Positions 50,923-59,405 of a DNA stretch of 64,000 nucleotides are shown here, one piece after another. Source of the stretch: Alphaproteobacteria bacterium (lineage in GTDB: Bacteria > Pseudomonadota > Alphaproteobacteria > Rhizobiales > CAJQND01); assembly GCA_024227565.1 (NCBI GenBank), contig JAAEUE010000155.1, positions 31,129-95,128 of the forward strand. Reading direction: 5' to 3'. A program made the translations under genes and the position numbers. The notes below the pieces were generated by a model. That model was not told the DNA's origin. It saw only the letters and a list, made by a program, of their open reading frames with translations, and ran no database searches. Numbering within the stretch: the stretch's first letter is position 1; every line of letters begins with the position of its first letter.

Positions 50923-53900
50923 CTAGCCCGGCAGATTGCGCAATTTCTCAAGCAGGGCCGGCGTCACCTGGCCTGTGGGCTGGCTGCCGTGCTGAGTTTG
51001 GAATTGTTTTATGGCGTTCGCGGTTCTGGGGCCCATTTGCCCGTCCGGGGTGCCCGCGTCATATCCAATTGCGTTCAGCAAGCGTTGTGCTTCCTTGGTG
51101 GCCGCAGCCGGCAGAACGCCAACGTGCTCCTGTGTCGTGCCTCTGACCTTCACCATCTCAGGCTTTTGCCAGCCACCAATTGGTGGGGTGACAACATTGG
51201 CTGAGAACTTGGCCTTTACGGGACGCCACGTCTCCACCATCTGTTTGGCTTTGGCCAGGTCTGCAGGGATCATCTTGGTTTTGACTTTTGCCAAACGCTT
51301 GGCCGCATCCTTGTCTTTCTGTTTGGCTGCAAGGGTGTACCAGCGATTGGCTTCCAGGAGGTCTTTTTGAACGCCCAAGCCTTCTTCGTACAGAATGGCC
51401 AGATTGTATTGGCTGTCTTTCAGGCCCAAACTGGCCGCTTTTTTGAACCAATAGCCTGCTTGGTTGAACTTCGCCCTGCCGCCAGGGCTGTTGGCGTGTA
51501 GGACCGCAAGATTATGCATCGCTTTAATGTGGCCGCGATGGGCTGCATGCTCGTACCAAGCTTTGGCGCTGTTCACATCTTTTTTGACGCCGCGCCCGCG
51601 CTCATAGAGCGTGCCGAGGCGGTATTGCGCCGGGGCAAGACCTTTAGAAGCTGCCTTGTGATACCAAATTGCAGCCTGGTCGAAATTTTTGGAGACCGCC
51701 TTGCCGTCGCTATACCGGGTCGCCACCATGAATTGGGCGACTTTGTCACCTTTTACGGCAGACCACAGCATGGCTTCAGGGCCAAGGGCCTTAGGCAATG
51801 CTGCGAGCGCCTTGGCTTGTTCCGCCGACAGGCTTGTGCTGTCTCCAGCTTCAACTGGCTCGGCATTTGATATTGAGCCTGTCACGAACGGGTCTGTTGT
51901 TGCTGCAGGGCCGGCCTGGAGGCCTTGCGCCGGCGGGAGAAGGCCGCCGGGTGTGTTCTCAGCGCCCGAGCTTCCAATAGATGTCACATTGGGATCAAGA
52001 ACAGGATTGCTCTTGAGGGTTGATGTTGGTGACATGGGAACGTTGGAGTTCAGCGATCCACTGCCAATACCTGGCCTGGGCGCGTCGGACTTGCTGGAGA
52101 AGTTGCTGATGGACGCCGTCTGGGTTGGATCAACCGGCGTTGGGAGTGCGTCACCCAGACTACCGTTTTTTTGCGGCGCCGTTGGGTCAAAAGGCACGCT
52201 CTCGGCCGGTTGCACGCCCGAACCACCCGCATCATTGCCCTGACCAGGCTGAATTGCCGCCGGTGCAGGCCGCGTTCCGTCTTGTGAAGCGGCCCCGCCG
52301 TTCAACCGCGGAGTTGACTGGGTCACCTGAGGCTTGGACTTGGTGGTTCCTGGACCTGAGTATCCGTTCAACAATCCGTAGGAGGCAACCGCACCGATGA
52401 GCAGGGCCATTGCGCCAGCGACCAGAAGTTGGCGTCGCTTGCCGCCGCCCTGTTCGTGCGCCGGTTGCGCCATTGCGTTCTGTCCGCCCAGATGGGGGGT
52501 GCCAGGCATGTCCGGGCGCGCAGTTGCGGCCATTGGGCCGGTCTTGTTGATACTATGTCCTGCTGCCCGGGCCGCCTCGCGTGCTGCGGCGATGAAATCT
52601 TCGCGGGGAGTGGCAGGTTCAAACGCAGGCTCGGGCGCTGGCGCCGCGAGCGTGACGGTCTCGGCGGGCTCGCGCTCAACAAAGACATCGGCCTCAGGGG
52701 TCGGGGCCGGCATTGGCTCAGGAGCCGGTGCAGGCGCTGCCGTGATGCTGTCGATTTGGGCCGCAACAGAACTCGCAAAAGGTTGAGGCGCCTCGAACGC
52801 CGGTGCCGCCGTTGATTCAGTAACAGACGGGGCGAACGGATCAACCTTTGCTGCTGGCGAAAGCGGGGCCAGAGGCAAGCCGGTGTCTGCAGCAATCGCA
52901 GCTTTGGCGGCTTCAATCTGGTTCATGCGTTCAATAACGCTGTCCAGCGTATCGTGAACTGCAATGAGGGTTTCGTGCGTCCGCCGATCAGAGGACTGGG
53001 AGTTGTTTTGAATTGCGTTTAGACCCTGCTGCAAAGCTTGTAGCTCGGCAGAGGCGTCGGGTATCGTTTGTTCGCTGACTTTGTGTTCAACTTCCACCCG
53101 CAGCTGTTCTGCCATTCTGGTGGCAGCCTGTTCTGCAGAGGCCGCAACTTCGTTCCGGGTGACCTGAAGGCGGCTGGTCAGTTGCGTGATCGAGGCTTCC
53201 AGCTCCGAAATGGTTTCAAGCCGGCGCTCGTGCTCGCCTAGCCGATCGCCGATTTGCTTGACCTGGGCTTCCAGCGCCTTAACGGCCACGCTGTTTTCCG
53301 GGTGTGCTTGAGCGGCGGACAGGCGCGCGTCAAGCTGCAGGATTTTGGCCTCCAGCTCGTTAGTTCTGGCAAACTCTGCGGTGTTGGGCAGGTTGCTCTC
53401 AAGCCGCTGCGCAAGCTCACTGATCCGCTGGTTGATCTGTTCAAAGCGTGACGGGTCTTCGTGCACATTCACCTGTTTGGTGAGTTGCTCAAAGGATGAA
53501 CGCATTGATTGCAAGTCGCGGTTGGAGGCCGCGGAAGCTTTCAGTTGACGCACTTGTTCTGCGAGTGCGGACTGGTCCGTCCACAGCCTCGACACGTCTT
53601 CTTGCGACGGGTTTTGCCCAACCGTGCCGCGCACCTCGGCTGCAAGATTTTCCAACCGCTTCTCCAGAGCGTCCATCGCAGCCTGGGTAGCGGTCGACAT
53701 ATGATCACCAGAAGAGCTTTGTGCTCCATCGGCCGCGAAAAATGACCCGGCATCAACTGTGCCCGGTGCCGCCGGGGCCATGGCCTGAAATGCGCCGGCC
53801 TCAGGGAGTGATTCGGCCAAATCTGATATTTTTTTCTCAAGTGATTCGATTCGCGAGTCCTTGCGAGACGCTTTTTCTTGCTTATCGAGCTTCGCCGCCA

Positions 53901-54480
53901 TGCCTGCCAGGCGCCGTTCCAGGTCCTCAATTGGTGCTGCTGTGTCCTGCACAACCTTGTTTGATGAGGACGCGGCACGCGCGCCGATTTCAGCAATCCG
54001 GTCCTGCAGCGCCTTCATGGTAGTGCGCGTTCTTGATTCAGACTGTTCGACGTGATCCATGACGTTTTTGATGGCTGAATCGAAGGTCGGTGCGTTGTCC
54101 CGTTGTGGCCTGTGCTCGGGCTCGGGTGCGGGGTCTTCGCGGTCAAGTTTATCGGCAAGATTTGCCAGCTGGCGGTTCAGGTCAGTCATTGAATTGCTTG
54201 AAGAAATCTCATTGTTTTCAATGCGATCAAGCAAAGAGTGCATGGACTGTTCTGGGCTGGACGCAGAATATCTACGGGGCTCAGATTGGGGCAGCCTGCG
54301 GCGGTGCGCTGCGTCGTCGGAAACCATCGCCGAGAGCTGGCTGCTCAATTCGTTCAGCTTTTGGTGAAGGGCCGAACTTTCAACCGGAGAACCGCGGCCC
54401 GACGGGCCTTCTGGATGGTCGTAAGCGCCGGCACGCTCGTAGTCAGATTGCCGGTCGCTCCAGGGTAAACGAGAATTCAT
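50923..54480 (-). CDS. PodJ-like polar localisation protein (coiled coil, TM, Sel1, PG-binding)
   Basis: A 1185-residue protein with four zones. Residues 1 to about 560 are charged with many predicted coiled coils; 560-680 are proline/alanine-rich. One membrane helix lies near 684-706 (L-L-V-A-G-A-M-A-L-L-I-G-A-V-A-S-Y-G). The periplasmic part has four Sel1-type repeats (about 900-1060; A-Q-Y-R-L-G-T-L-Y-E-R-G-R-G-V) and a C-terminal peptidoglycan-binding domain (G-Y-D-A-G-T-P-D-G-Q-M-G-P-R-T). This is the plan of Caulobacter PodJ, which organises the cell pole. ATG at 54480 with GGAAG five bases upstream; GTG at 54495 is the alternative. Confidence 0.88.
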   Translation of the reverse strand: MNSRLPWSDRQSDYERAGAYDHPEGPSGRGSPVESSALHQKLNELSSQLSAMVSDDAAHRRRLPQSEPRRYSASSPEQSMHSLLDRIENNEISSSNSMTDLNRQLANLADKLDREDPAPEPEHRPQRDNAPTFDSAIKNVMDHVEQSESRTRTTMKALQDRIAEIGARAASSSNKVVQDTAAPIEDLERRLAGMAAKLDKQEKASRKDSRIESLEKKISDLAESLPEAGAFQAMAPAAPGTVDAGSFFAADGAQSSSGDHMSTATQAAMDALEKRLENLAAEVRGTVGQNPSQEDVSRLWTDQSALAEQVRQLKASAASNRDLQSMRSSFEQLTKQVNVHEDPSRFEQINQRISELAQRLESNLPNTAEFARTNELEAKILQLDARLSAAQAHPENSVAVKALEAQVKQIGDRLGEHERRLETISELEASITQLTSRLQVTRNEVAASAEQAATRMAEQLRVEVEHKVSEQTIPDASAELQALQQGLNAIQNNSQSSDRRTHETLIAVHDTLDSVIERMNQIEAAKAAIAADTGLPLAPLSPAAKVDPFAPSVTESTAAPAFEAPQPFASSVAAQIDSITAAPAPAPEPMPAPTPEADVFVEREPAETVTLAAPAPEPAFEPATPREDFIAAAREAARAAGHSINKTGPMAATARPDMPGTPHLGGQNAMAQPAHEQGGGKRRQLLVAGAMALLIGAVASYGLLNGYSGPGTTKSKPQVTQSTPRLNGGAASQDGTRPAPAAIQPGQGNDAGGSGVQPAESVPFDPTAPQKNGSLGDALPTPVDPTQTASISNFSSKSDAPRPGIGSGSLNSNVPMSPTSTLKSNPVLDPNVTSIGSSGAENTPGGLLPPAQGLQAGPAATTDPFVTGSISNAEPVEAGDSTSLSAEQAKALAALPKALGPEAMLWSAVKGDKVAQFMVATRYSDGKAVSKNFDQAAIWYHKAASKGLAPAQYRLGTLYERGRGVKKDVNSAKAWYEHAAHRGHIKAMHNLAVLHANSPGGRAKFNQAGYWFKKAASLGLKDSQYNLAILYEEGLGVQKDLLEANRWYTLAAKQKDKDAAKRLAKVKTKMIPADLAKAKQMVETWRPVKAKFSANVVTPPIGGWQKPEMVKVRGTTQEHVGVLPAAATKEAQRLLNAIGYDAGTPDGQMGPRTANAIKQFQTQHGSQPTGQVTPALLEKLRNLPG
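51786..51894. repeat. Source copy of the 109-bp duplicated segment
   Basis: Identical to 48184-48292. Here it is in frame within the PodJ-like gene, covering roughly residues 863-898 before the first Sel1 repeat, with continuous homology on both sides, so this is taken as the original copy. Confidence 0.95.
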
Positions 54481-54965
54481 GACTGCTTCCGCCACCTACA
54501 GATGTGATTTCATTCACACGCAAAGCTTATGGAACTGCTCATCTTCACGCATTTGAATCAGACAGCTCCCCAATGTCAAAAGTTAACGTTCTTGGTAAAG
54601 ATTGGGTTAACCAAACGTTCAAAGTAGGCACACACCCGCCCTGAGACCCAAACCGGGGTATTGACTTTGACCGTGGGGGTGGCAAGACGAGAGCAGACCT
54701 GGGGCGGGTTGGCTGGATTGGATGATCCGGTCTTAAAGATGTGGGACGAACTATCGGCCGAGCAGGCGATGGTGCGAAGAGGCTGACGATCTGGTGGACA
54801 ATATGAAGTGGGGTGTGGCCTGTGCTGATGGGCCCGATACTCCGCTGTTGCGATTTTGCGCAGCGCTTTGGTCTTCATAGGTACATTCTGACGCACTGCC
54901 GTTGACGTAAACGTAAGCTCTATTAAATGGAGCCTCGGTCATTAAGACAAGACCGGAGAAACAGT
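54481..54965. other. Divergent intergenic region before MerR-type regulator gene
   Basis: About 485 bases with no supported gene. Short frames on both strands lack protein-like composition. Near the right end TTGACGTAAACGTAAG (54902-54917) is a candidate regulator site, 48 bases before the MerR-type start codon. Confidence 0.6.
54902..54917. promoter_or_regulatory. LiuR-like operator candidate
   Basis: TTGACGTAAACGTAAG is an imperfect dyad with two ACGT cores two bases apart. LiuR-type MerR regulators of branched-chain acyl-CoA catabolism in proteobacteria are known to recognise ACGT-containing dyads of this form. Its position before a MerR-type gene and an acyl-CoA dehydrogenase gene supports the call. 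TTGACG could double as the -35 hexamer. Confidence 0.6.
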
Positions 54966-55406
54966 ATGAGTGAACCGATGAAATCAGAACAGCCACAGCG
55001 CTACACGATTACCCAACTGTGCCGGGAGTTCGATGTGACGCCGCGCACTTTGCGGTTCTACGAACAAAAAGATCTGCTTCATCCTGCGCGAGAAGGCATG
55101 AACCGGATTTTCAGCCACCGCGACCGGGCGAGACTGAGCTTGATTCTGCGTGGAAAGAAGGTTGGCTTTTCACTCGATGATATCAAGGAAATGCTTGATC
55201 TTTATAATTTGAAAGACGGTCAGATCACCCAATTGCAGGTGGCCCATTCCAAGGGACTATCTCAACTGGACCATCTGAAAGAGCAAAAAGTTGCGCTTGA
55301 TGACGCCATCGGTGACTTGCAGCGCGCCATTGAAATCATAGAAGGCATGCTCACAGAGCGTGGTGTGCGCCCGCAATTGGAATATCGCCAGGCCGAGTCC
55401 GCTTAG
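54966..55406 (+). CDS. MerR family regulator, LiuR-like
   Basis: About 146 residues. The MerR helix-turn-helix is Y-T-I-T-Q-L-C-R-E-F-D-V-T-P-R-T-L-R-F-Y-E-Q-K-D-L near residues 12-36 (interrupted here for length), followed by the wing and a long coiled coil ending R-A-I-E-I-I-E-G-M-L. No metal-binding cysteines are present at the C-terminus, unlike MerR or CueR, which fits the acyl-CoA-related LiuR branch. GGAGAA precedes the ATG. It is followed by acyl-CoA metabolism genes. Confidence 0.88.
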   Translation: MSEPMKSEQPQRYTITQLCREFDVTPRTLRFYEQKDLLHPAREGMNRIFSHRDRARLSLILRGKKVGFSLDDIKEMLDLYNLKDGQITQLQVAHSKGLSQLDHLKEQKVALDDAIGDLQRAIEIIEGMLTERGVRPQLEYRQAESA

Positions 55407-55508
55407 CCCAAATTCCTTCGCGCCACATCAATTGAGGAGTTGCAGTTGCGGCTCCTCTTTTTTGTTGCATACTGATGCAGCAAGTTGATCATCTAGGATG
55501 CTCCCGAA

Positions 55509-56666
55509 ATGACCGTTTTAAACACACCCAAGCCAGATTGGATGACCGAGGACGTTGAGCTTTTGGCCGATGCGTCTGGCCGGCTGTTCGAGAGCGAATA
55601 CGTGCCTCATTATGAGCGTTGGGAAGAGCAGGGTGCGTTCGACCGTTCTGCCTGGACCATGGCTGGGGAGGCAGGTCTGTTGTGTGCTGAGATTCCCGAG
55701 GAATACGGCGGTGCCGGGGGCTCGTTTGCCCATGATGCGATCATCACGCATCAAATCACCAACACGGGCATAGATGGCTTTGGATTGCCGTTGCACAATG
55801 CAATCGTGGCGCCCTACATTTTGCATTACGGTTCTGAAGAGCAGCGCAAACGCTGGCTGCCCAAGCTGGCAAGCGGCGAACTGATCGGCGCCATCGCCAT
55901 GACCGAACCTGGTGCCGGCTCAGATCTGCAGGCGGTGCGCACCACCGCCAAGCGCGATGGCAACCATTACAAGATCAATGGCCAGAAGACCTTCATTACC
56001 AATGGCATTTTGGCTGATCTGATTATTGTCGTGACCAAGACCGACGTGAGCGCCGGCGCAAAGGGCACATCCCTCTTTGTGGTCGAGACCAACGAGGTCG
56101 AAGGTTTTGAGCGCGGACGCAACCTCGACAAGATCGGATTGAAATCGAACGACACCGCAGAACTGTTCTTCAATGATGTCCGGGTTCCGGCCGACGCCCT
56201 CCTGGGGCCTGAAGAGGGCCAGGGGTTCATCCATCTGATGGAACAATTGCCTCAGGAACGCCTGTTGATTGCGGTTCAAGCCATGGGCCGGATCGAACGG
56301 GCCTTGAAACTCACGTTGGAGTATGTGCGCGAGCGCGAGGTGTTCGGTTCCAAGGTGCTGGATTTTCAGAACACCCAGTTCACCCTGGCTGAATGCAAGA
56401 CCGAGGCAACCATCGCCAAGGTCTTTGTCGACACCTGTATCGGCCAGCTCTTGCGCGGCGAGCTCGACGCCACCACCGCCTCGATGGCCAAATATTGGGT
56501 CACTGATCTTCAGTGCAAGATTATCGACCAATGTCTGCAGCTCCATGGCGGCAACGGCTATATGAATGAGTATCCGATTGCCAGAATGTACCGTGATGCC
56601 CGGGTGGAGCGGATCTATGGCGGGACGAACGAAATCATGAAAGTTCTGATTTCCAGATCTTTGTAA
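55509..56666 (+). CDS. Acyl-CoA dehydrogenase
   Basis: A 385-residue FAD-dependent dehydrogenase. A-M-T-E-P-G-A-G-S-D-L is the acyl-CoA dehydrogenase signature near residue 135, R-E-V-F-G-S-K-V-L-D-F-Q and L-H-G-G-N-G-Y-M-N-E bind FAD and the C-terminal segment reads Y-G-G-T-N-E-I. The catalytic glutamate of medium-chain enzymes (Y-E-G-T) is a glycine here; the base is probably the glutamate in P-Q-E-R-L-L, as in isovaleryl-CoA and long-chain branches. Exact chain preference unknown. Confidence 0.92.
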   Translation: MTVLNTPKPDWMTEDVELLADASGRLFESEYVPHYERWEEQGAFDRSAWTMAGEAGLLCAEIPEEYGGAGGSFAHDAIITHQITNTGIDGFGLPLHNAIVAPYILHYGSEEQRKRWLPKLASGELIGAIAMTEPGAGSDLQAVRTTAKRDGNHYKINGQKTFITNGILADLIIVVTKTDVSAGAKGTSLFVVETNEVEGFERGRNLDKIGLKSNDTAELFFNDVRVPADALLGPEEGQGFIHLMEQLPQERLLIAVQAMGRIERALKLTLEYVREREVFGSKVLDFQNTQFTLAECKTEATIAKVFVDTCIGQLLRGELDATTASMAKYWVTDLQCKIIDQCLQLHGGNGYMNEYPIARMYRDARVERIYGGTNEIMKVLISRSL

Positions 56667-56700
56667 GCCCAAACAAAAAACAGCGAAGCGAGGCTCAAGA

Positions 56701-57334
56701 ATGGCCGAAGTGGACTATTATTTTACTCTCCTCTCACCGTGGGCATACATCGGGCACGATGCCTTCCACGAGGCCATGGAGCGCACCGGCACAACCGTGA
56801 ACTATCGGCCCATAAATCTGCCGCAGGCCTTTGAGGCCTCCAACACGCCGATGTTGGGCAACCGGCACAAAACCCGCCAAGACTATAGAACCCTCGAGCT
56901 GCAACGTTGGGGTGTGAAGCGCGGCCTGAACTTCAACTATTGGCCGGCCCATTGGCCGTTCGCTGCAGCTAACGCCGACAAGATGATCATATCTCTGGTT
57001 CAAAACGGAGAAAGCCCAGCGGCATTCATGCGCGAGGTCTTCACTGGGATCTGGGATCTGGGAGCGGGAGGCAAACTATGGAGACGAGAGTGCCCTTGTC
57101 TCCGCAGCGGATGCGGCAGGTCACAACGGAGCAGCTTTGCTGGAGCAAGCCAAGCAAGACGAGATTGAGCAAATCTACGCCCAGTCGACCAACACAGCTA
57201 TTGAGATGGGCATATTTGGCGCTCCAGCCTATTTCTATGATGGCGAATATTTCTGGGGCCAGGATAGAATTGAGCTACTGGAAGATGCGCTGAAGTCTGG
57301 TCGCCCCGGGTTCAAGCATGTTTATCCCGGGTAA
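56701..57334 (+). pseudogene. Frameshifted 2-hydroxychromene-2-carboxylate isomerase-like gene
   Basis: The 5' part encodes the N-terminal half of a DsbA-fold glutathione-dependent isomerase (Y-Y-F-T-L-L-S-P-W-A-Y-I-G, then N-R-H-K-T-R-Q-D-Y-R). After residue W-D-L the frame is wrong, and the C-terminal half (L-L-E-Q-A-K-Q-D, G-I-F-G-A-P-A-Y-F-Y-D-G-E-Y-F-W-G-Q-D-R) continues in the +1 frame to 57334. Removing one of two GGGATCT units at 57046-57059 restores a full-length reading T-G-I-W-E-R-E-A-N-Y-G-D-E-S-A. Either a recent mutation, a phase-variable site or a sequencing error. Confidence 0.88.
57046..57059 (+). repeat. 7-bp tandem duplication causing frameshift
   Basis: GGGATCT GGGATCT followed by GGGA. 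One unit too many breaks the isomerase reading frame; deleting seven bases restores it exactly. Confidence 0.92.
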
Positions 57335-57396
57335 CGCGGCCTAACTTCGCCCAACATTTTATGCCAGGCAGCTGCTCACGAAATGGAGAATCCGCA

Positions 57397-57837
57397 ATGA
57401 TGAGATTGGCAACACTAGGCCTTTTGGCAAGCTTGCTTACGGCAACGGGCGCTCTCGCCGATGATGGACGGTTTGCGATAAAGCCTGCCGGCGATGGCTT
57501 CATAAAACTTGACAAGAAAACTGGCGGCCTGACCCACTGCCGCCAGGTGGACACCGCTTGGACCTGCAAGGCACTGAACGATGAAAGCGGGGAGTTGAAC
57601 GCGAGCGTTGAGCAGCTTCTGCAGGATGCCGCCAAGATCAAGCAGGAAAACAAGGCCCTGCGCACGAAAGTGGCCCGGCTGGAAGAGAAACTGGCCAAGC
57701 TTGAAGCGGGGCCGGACAAGCTGAAACTTCCGAGCGATCAGGACGTGGACAAGATCATGGGCTTTTTCGAAAAGCTGTTTGAGCGGTTCCTGGAATTTGC
57801 CAGGAAGGCTCAGGAAAAACCGGGTGAACAGACTTAA
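57397..57837 (+). CDS. Small secreted coiled-coil protein, unknown function
   Basis: A 146-residue protein with a signal peptide (M-M-R-L-A-T-L-G-L-L-A-S-L-L-T-A-T-G-A-L-A, cleaved before D-D-G-R), a small beta region with two cysteines (T-H-C-R-Q and W-T-C-K-A) and a helical segment with heptad leucines (K-V-A-R-L-E-E-K-L-A-K-L-E). It ends with an amphipathic helix. GGAGA lies seven bases before the ATG at 57397. Not recognised. It is 16 bases upstream of the crotonase gene and likely cotranscribed. Confidence 0.78.
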   Translation: MMRLATLGLLASLLTATGALADDGRFAIKPAGDGFIKLDKKTGGLTHCRQVDTAWTCKALNDESGELNASVEQLLQDAAKIKQENKALRTKVARLEEKLAKLEAGPDKLKLPSDQDVDKIMGFFEKLFERFLEFARKAQEKPGEQT

Positions 57838-57853
57838 ACGGCATGGGAAGCGC

Positions 57854-58687
57854 ATGAGCCAAAGCACATTTGAGCTGAGCATAGAGGGCAAGGTTGCCGA
57901 GATCATCTTGAACCGGCCTGAGGCGCTCAACAGCTTCACCCAGGACTTCTGGACAGATTTTCGCGAGCAGGTCGAAGCCTTGGACGACCACGGAGACGTG
58001 CGGGCCCTGGTCATCTCGTCTACCGGCAAACACTTCACCGCCGGCATGGATCTGGGCGTGTTCCAAGCCATGCCTGATTTGAGCGGCCATGAACCGGGCC
58101 GTGCCCGGGCGGCGGTCATGAAAACGGTGCAAGCGTTTCAAGAAACCTTCACCTGCCTGGAGCGCGCGAGGTTCCCTGTGTTGGCCGCCATTCAAGGTGG
58201 CTGCATCGGCGGCGGTGTGGATCTGATCTCCGCATGCGACATGCGCTACTGCACGGAGGATGCGTTTTTCGTCATTCAAGAGATCAACATTGGAATGACG
58301 GCAGATGTGGGAACCTTCCCGCGCTTGCAAAAGGTTATGGCGGATGGCCTCGTGCGCGAGCTTGCCTATACCGGCCGGCGGCTCGGCGCGAAACGCGCTT
58401 TGTCCTCAGGGCTGGTGAACGCCATCCACGAAAACCAGGAGGATCTGTTGGCCTCGGTCCGTGCCACAGCACAGGAGATAGCCGAAAAATCTCCCCTAGC
58501 CATCTGGGGCTCCAAGGAGGTGCTCAACTATGGCCGGGATCATTCCACCGCGGACACCCTGAAACACATGGCAACCTGGCAGGCGGGCATGTGGCATATG
58601 CCGGACATGCACAAAGCCTTTGCGGCCAAAAAGGCAGATCGCAAGCCCGACTTTGAGGATCTTCTGCCAAACAAGCCGGTGCTCTGA
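57854..58687 (+). CDS. Crotonase family, dienoyl-CoA isomerase (ECH1)-like
   Basis: A 277-residue enoyl-CoA hydratase/isomerase. The oxyanion-hole segments are H-F-T-A-G-M-D-L and G-G-C-I-G-G-G-V-D-L. The following S-A-C-D-M-R-Y-C-T-E-D-A-F-F, then Q-E-I-N-I-G-M-T-A-D-V-G-T, closely follows mitochondrial delta(3,5)-delta(2,4)-dienoyl-CoA isomerase, including the Asp, Glu and Asp that move protons in that enzyme. This suggests isomerisation of dienoyl-CoA during breakdown of unsaturated fatty acids. The ATG at 57854 is supported by homology; a longer frame overlapping the previous gene is not. Confidence 0.9.
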   Translation: MSQSTFELSIEGKVAEIILNRPEALNSFTQDFWTDFREQVEALDDHGDVRALVISSTGKHFTAGMDLGVFQAMPDLSGHEPGRARAAVMKTVQAFQETFTCLERARFPVLAAIQGGCIGGGVDLISACDMRYCTEDAFFVIQEINIGMTADVGTFPRLQKVMADGLVRELAYTGRRLGAKRALSSGLVNAIHENQEDLLASVRATAQEIAEKSPLAIWGSKEVLNYGRDHSTADTLKHMATWQAGMWHMPDMHKAFAAKKADRKPDFEDLLPNKPVL

Positions 58688-58725
58688 ATTGGGCTCATTG
58701 CACGCCCCGGGGAGGGACTTGCCGC

Positions 58726-59151
58726 ATGCGACAGTGCATGACTGAACTTTCAATCAGAACGCCAGGGCGAAGCATGATTGACGTCTCAGCGGAGATTGGC
58801 GCCTGGCTGACCGAAGCTGGAACCGGCGACGGCCTTCTAACTGTCTTCATCCGCCACACGTCTGCCTCGCTGACCATTCAGGAAAACGCCGACCCGGATG
58901 TTCAGGCAGATTTGCTCGATGCGTTCGATGGGCTTGCGCCCGAAACCGCGCCGTATCGGCATGGCGCAGAGGGGCCTGACGATATGCCGGCGCATATCAA
59001 ATCGGCGCTCACCTCAACCTCGCTGACAATCCCGGTGGGCGCTGGCCGCATGACCTTGGGCACATGGCAAGGAATTTACCTGATCGAACACCGCGCCCGC
59101 CCACATCAGAGGCAGATCGTTCTTCAATTTATGGGGGATTTGCGCCAATAA
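58726..59151 (+). CDS. yjbQ: YjbQ family protein (UPF0047)
   Basis: A 141-residue protein of the YjbQ/UPF0047 family, small trimeric proteins with a conserved putative metal site. Diagnostic blocks are F-I-R-H-T-S-A-S-L-T-I-Q-E-N-A-D-P-D, H-G-A-E-G-P-D-D-M-P-A-H-I-K, and G-R-M-T-L-G-T-W-Q-G-I-Y-L-I-E-H-R. Weak thiamine-phosphate synthase activity has been attributed to the family; the physiological role is not settled. The start may be the ATG at 58726 (GGAGGGA upstream) or 58738. Confidence 0.93.
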   Translation: MRQCMTELSIRTPGRSMIDVSAEIGAWLTEAGTGDGLLTVFIRHTSASLTIQENADPDVQADLLDAFDGLAPETAPYRHGAEGPDDMPAHIKSALTSTSLTIPVGAGRMTLGTWQGIYLIEHRARPHQRQIVLQFMGDLRQ

Positions 59152-59181
59152 AAAAGGCGGGCTCTTAAAAAAGAGCCCGCC
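59147..59181 (-). terminator. Terminator of giant RTX gene
   Basis: GGCGGGCTCTT (59156-59166) pairs with AAGAGCCCGCC (59171-59181). On the minus strand the stem is followed by six U residues, so it acts on transcripts from the giant gene to the right, ending within the last codons of yjbQ. Confidence 0.85.
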
Positions 59182-59405
59182 AAGTCAGGAAGGAGAGGGC
59201 CGACGCACAGGGAGGACGTGCGTGGCCTCTGGGAGGAATGTCGGGCCGAAACTCAAGAGGCCCGACGGGAAGAAGACACTGCTGAGAGATGAAATCGTCT
59301 CACCAGCGTTCCACCCCCATATGGGCTATGTTGCACTGCACCACAAGGCTAAAACCCGCATGGCAGCCATGCGTTTGATGCATGCAGGTCTGGAGCAGCC
59401 TCAGA

